This document shows positions 61,456 to 64,000 of a stretch of 64,000 bases of DNA, in pieces; positions within the stretch are counted from its first letter, which is position 1; each line of letters opens with the position of its first letter. The notes under the pieces were generated by a model, which did not search any database, was not told where the DNA came from, and saw nothing but the letters and a program-made list of their open reading frames with translations. The translations under genes were made by a program, and so were the position numbers. This stretch comes from Oxyruncus cristatus (Eukaryota > Chordata > Aves > Passeriformes > Cotingidae). The stretch lies in the NCBI GenBank assembly GCA_013399855.1, contig VXAY01004953.1, positions 1 through 64,000 of the forward strand, in the 5' to 3' direction.

Positions 61456-63896
61456 TGAGAATGGACTGAGACCAGTGATTATGACTTTGCCAAGTTCAGC
61501 TCACCACATTCAGGGGGCAGCCTGGGCTACAGACTCTTAATTGCCTGACTTGGGGACAAAGGCAGTCTTAGGATAAATGGCAGTGAAATAGAACAGAGGA
61601 TTTTGGAGCAGGAGAATGGCAGTAGGATTAATACATGTACGCTGTCCCTGCAACTAAAAACAGCCACCCTCCTCCAGAATGCATGACCACCTTGCCCAGG
61701 CATTAGTGCATCCTTCAGAAGAGGTATCACCCCTCTCTTTGCAGAAGGAGCACTGGTATGAGCACGTACCAGGTCCGCACAGTAGGCAGCTGATTCAGAG
61801 GGGTGTAAACTGTGCTAAACTCTCACATAAAGTCAGAAAAACATGAATTTTCTTTGTAAGGATTTATGACACTCCCATCACAACACCCTGAAGCACCCTG
61901 GATTTACACAGCAAAACACACCCTCTTTAGCTACCATCAGGTGTTTCCTTTTCCTTTTAATTGGTTATCTGCAGAATTTTGGTATATGGGTTGCCTCTGC
62001 ACAAGTGAGTTTGCACTTAACTGAATTTTGTGTTTTTCCTCAAATACCTGGAGGCAACCTGGCGTGGACTCCCTGTGTTATGAATTAATATCTATTACCC
62101 CTATCACTCTATTTGATTCAGCCAGCAGAACATGTAAGCAAAAAGGTTTCTTTGGAGTTTTGAGCCTGTCTAAATGCTACAGGTGCTTTCAGTGTTTTTT
62201 TTTTTTTTCTCCATGAAAAAAATGCAACCCCAAATGATAAATCTTTGCAAAAAGTGAGCAAACAGCAGATCCACCTTTGTTCATTAACAGTGTTGTCTGG
62301 GAACACAGGATGTGCCAGACTGCATTTATCTAGCTTAGTTCCTTCTTTTTAAGAACAGCCAGCACTAGATACTTCAGACAGAGGTGGGAAGAACTAATGC
62401 AGGTAAAGGCAGGAAAATTTGCCTACGTATTGATGGTCCCTGATCCCAGAGATCTACTATGTTGCCCCCCCTGTAGGAGCCAAAAACTGTACCCTGGCCT
62501 GCCAAGTGAGAAAAATAGGGTGGGAAGCATGGCACAAAGGCAAGTGTCATTGCTGGCAGAGAGAGCAGGAATGATATGGAATGAAACGTTTCAGGGCTTA
62601 GTGATAAGTAATGAAGCTTATGTGTTCATCACATATTAAAGTAGTAGTTCCACACAAGAATAATTATGGCATGAAGAAAATTACTAGATGGAGGAGAGAG
62701 AGATCAAAAACCAGGTTACCACAAATCCTGAGATTGCTGACAAATCAGGCCACCTTGGATCAGAAAAAAAAAAAAAAATTTGAAAAGAAAAAAAACTCTC
62801 CAGGATCTTGCTTTATTTCATGCCTTTAGAGGTTCAGGTTGTCAAGTTATTCATAATCATAATTAAACATTACAACTTTCCAAATTGCCGTCTATCCAAC
62901 AGTTCAAACATAAGACAGAGATCTGTGAGCATCACATTGCTGAAAAGAACACAGAGCTAAAAAATTTTCTCTTTGATGAGAGGAAACATTTTGAAAAAAT
63001 TGTTCATTGCAACATTGATTTTTCATTCTGAAGAAGTTTCTCATTTGAATTCCTTGCTGTCTTTGAGATAACTGTTTTGCTGCATGTGTTTTATTACAGT
63101 AGAACAGTAAAAAAAAATGAAATGTATAGCAACATCAGGAGACAGTCTTTCCTGTGCGTGGTTCACACTTTGCTGGAAAAAGAGAACTCATTTAATGTCT
63201 GGAAAGGGTATTCAATCAGCCCCAAGAGCATTTAAGAAGGCAGGGCACAGGAATAGCTGGGGGTCTAACAGCCTGTAGGCCCTGTCAGCATTGATTATCC
63301 ATAAAAGAGATGTGATAATATAAGAGACTGCAGTGTGCAAACCACCTCTATTTTCTTGATTACAGTATTTGTTAAAATACTTGGTTAGAGGGAAAGGCAA
63401 TGGAAGTTGATCTAGGACTGAAAAGACTATTCAACCTTTTTATTTTTTGTGGAAACAAAATTTGAACAAAAATGATAAGACACAGAAAGCTGTAATTTAT
63501 CTTGAGCTCATCAACTGAACAGCGATTGCTTAAGAAGTACATGACATATACTTTCATAAGGGATAGTATAATCCTGGAACATGAACTTTACACCACTGCA
63601 AAATTTACTTATCTATGTGATGTGCCAAAGAGTCAATCTCTCTAACCAAGCTCAGGACTGCAAGTTTTACTTGACTGCATAGTTAGAAAAATACACACAA
63701 AACCCCTGCGGTGAAAAAGCCTATTAATGGGAAATTGTCAACAACTCTTATTTCCCTGGGTATGGACCTTGAGCTTTCTATTGTATGTATGAACTCACCT
63801 TTCCACTCAGGGTTTCTCATGGGACAATGCTCTCTAGGCCTGATGATCTGCTAAAGCCAGGGATGTGAAACAAGCAAGTAAATAAAGCAAATATAT
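61456..63896. other. unique stretch, no gene recognised
   Basis: T14 at 62195 and A15 at 62764 are simple sequence. Otherwise nothing was recognised. The short frames have no known motif. Confidence 0.5.
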
Positions 63897-63937
63897 AAAT
63901 AAAATAAAATAAATAAATAAATAAATAAATAAAGCAA
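63897..63937. repeat. (AAAT)n microsatellite
   Basis: About ten AAAT/AAATA units. Confidence 0.95.
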
Positions 63938-64000
63938 AATAATTTCATGACTGGTAAAAATTACTTTTGAATGATTTCAGAAAAATCACAATGGGTTAAA

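Noticed and set aside
1..64000. CRISPR-like arrays, bacterial operons or phage genes
   Set aside because: The tandem repeats present have no spacers, and the repeat families are avian retroelements.

Overview
The window is about 64 kb of AT-rich vertebrate DNA, almost certainly from a bird. The evidence is the interspersed repeats: at least ten chicken-repeat-1 (CR1) LINE fragments, several with the CR1-type 3' tail of short ATTCTRTG-like repeats, and two LTRs of the avian endogenous-retrovirus family that opens with TGTCCTGGTTTCAG. The subfamilies look more like a neoavian bird than chicken, but I cannot name the species. There is no bacterial-style gene organisation, no recognisable protein-coding gene or exon, and no tRNA, rRNA or CRISPR array. 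The longest open frames (up to 139 codons) are about what chance gives in a window of this size and base composition, or they lie inside repeats. The window is best read as a gene desert or the interior of a very large intron.

Layout. Positions 1-402 hold a 96-bp minisatellite with three identical units and one diverged unit. Positions 470-890 hold a diverged 189-bp tandem repeat, followed by an A17 tract. A CR1 fragment follows at 1000-1372. From 1.4 to 30 kb the sequence is mostly unique and AT-rich, with CR1 fragments at 4986-5890 (minus strand, internally deleted), 8856-9180, 21315-22360 (internally deleted) and 26745-26813, and a solo LTR at 18698-19245. Older relics also occur here: an L3/CR1-like piece near 8660 and two ancient palindromic relics near 11.7 and 12.6 kb. 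From 30 to 42 kb come a CR1 at 30668-31320, an LTR inserted into a CR1 at 35463-36165, and two copies of one CR1 subfamily at 38530 and 41580. From 42 to 61 kb the sequence is mostly unique, with one dispersed avian repeat at 49020-49440. A CR1 reverse-transcriptase remnant lies at 60995-61455. Three assembly gaps all sit in T-rich tracts.

No genes act together here. All recognised retroelement sequences are 5'-truncated, internally deleted or mutated at the catalytic site, so none looks autonomous. The LTRs keep a TATA-like box and an ATTAAA signal and could in principle supply promoter or poly(A) activity. The most unusual unexplained structure is a long imperfect hairpin of about 100 nt at 7400-7500 (39 pairs by hand). 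It has pre-miRNA-like geometry, but it could also be a palindromic transposon relic. A second strong hairpin lies at 59963-60004. I did not find evidence for a new biological system.
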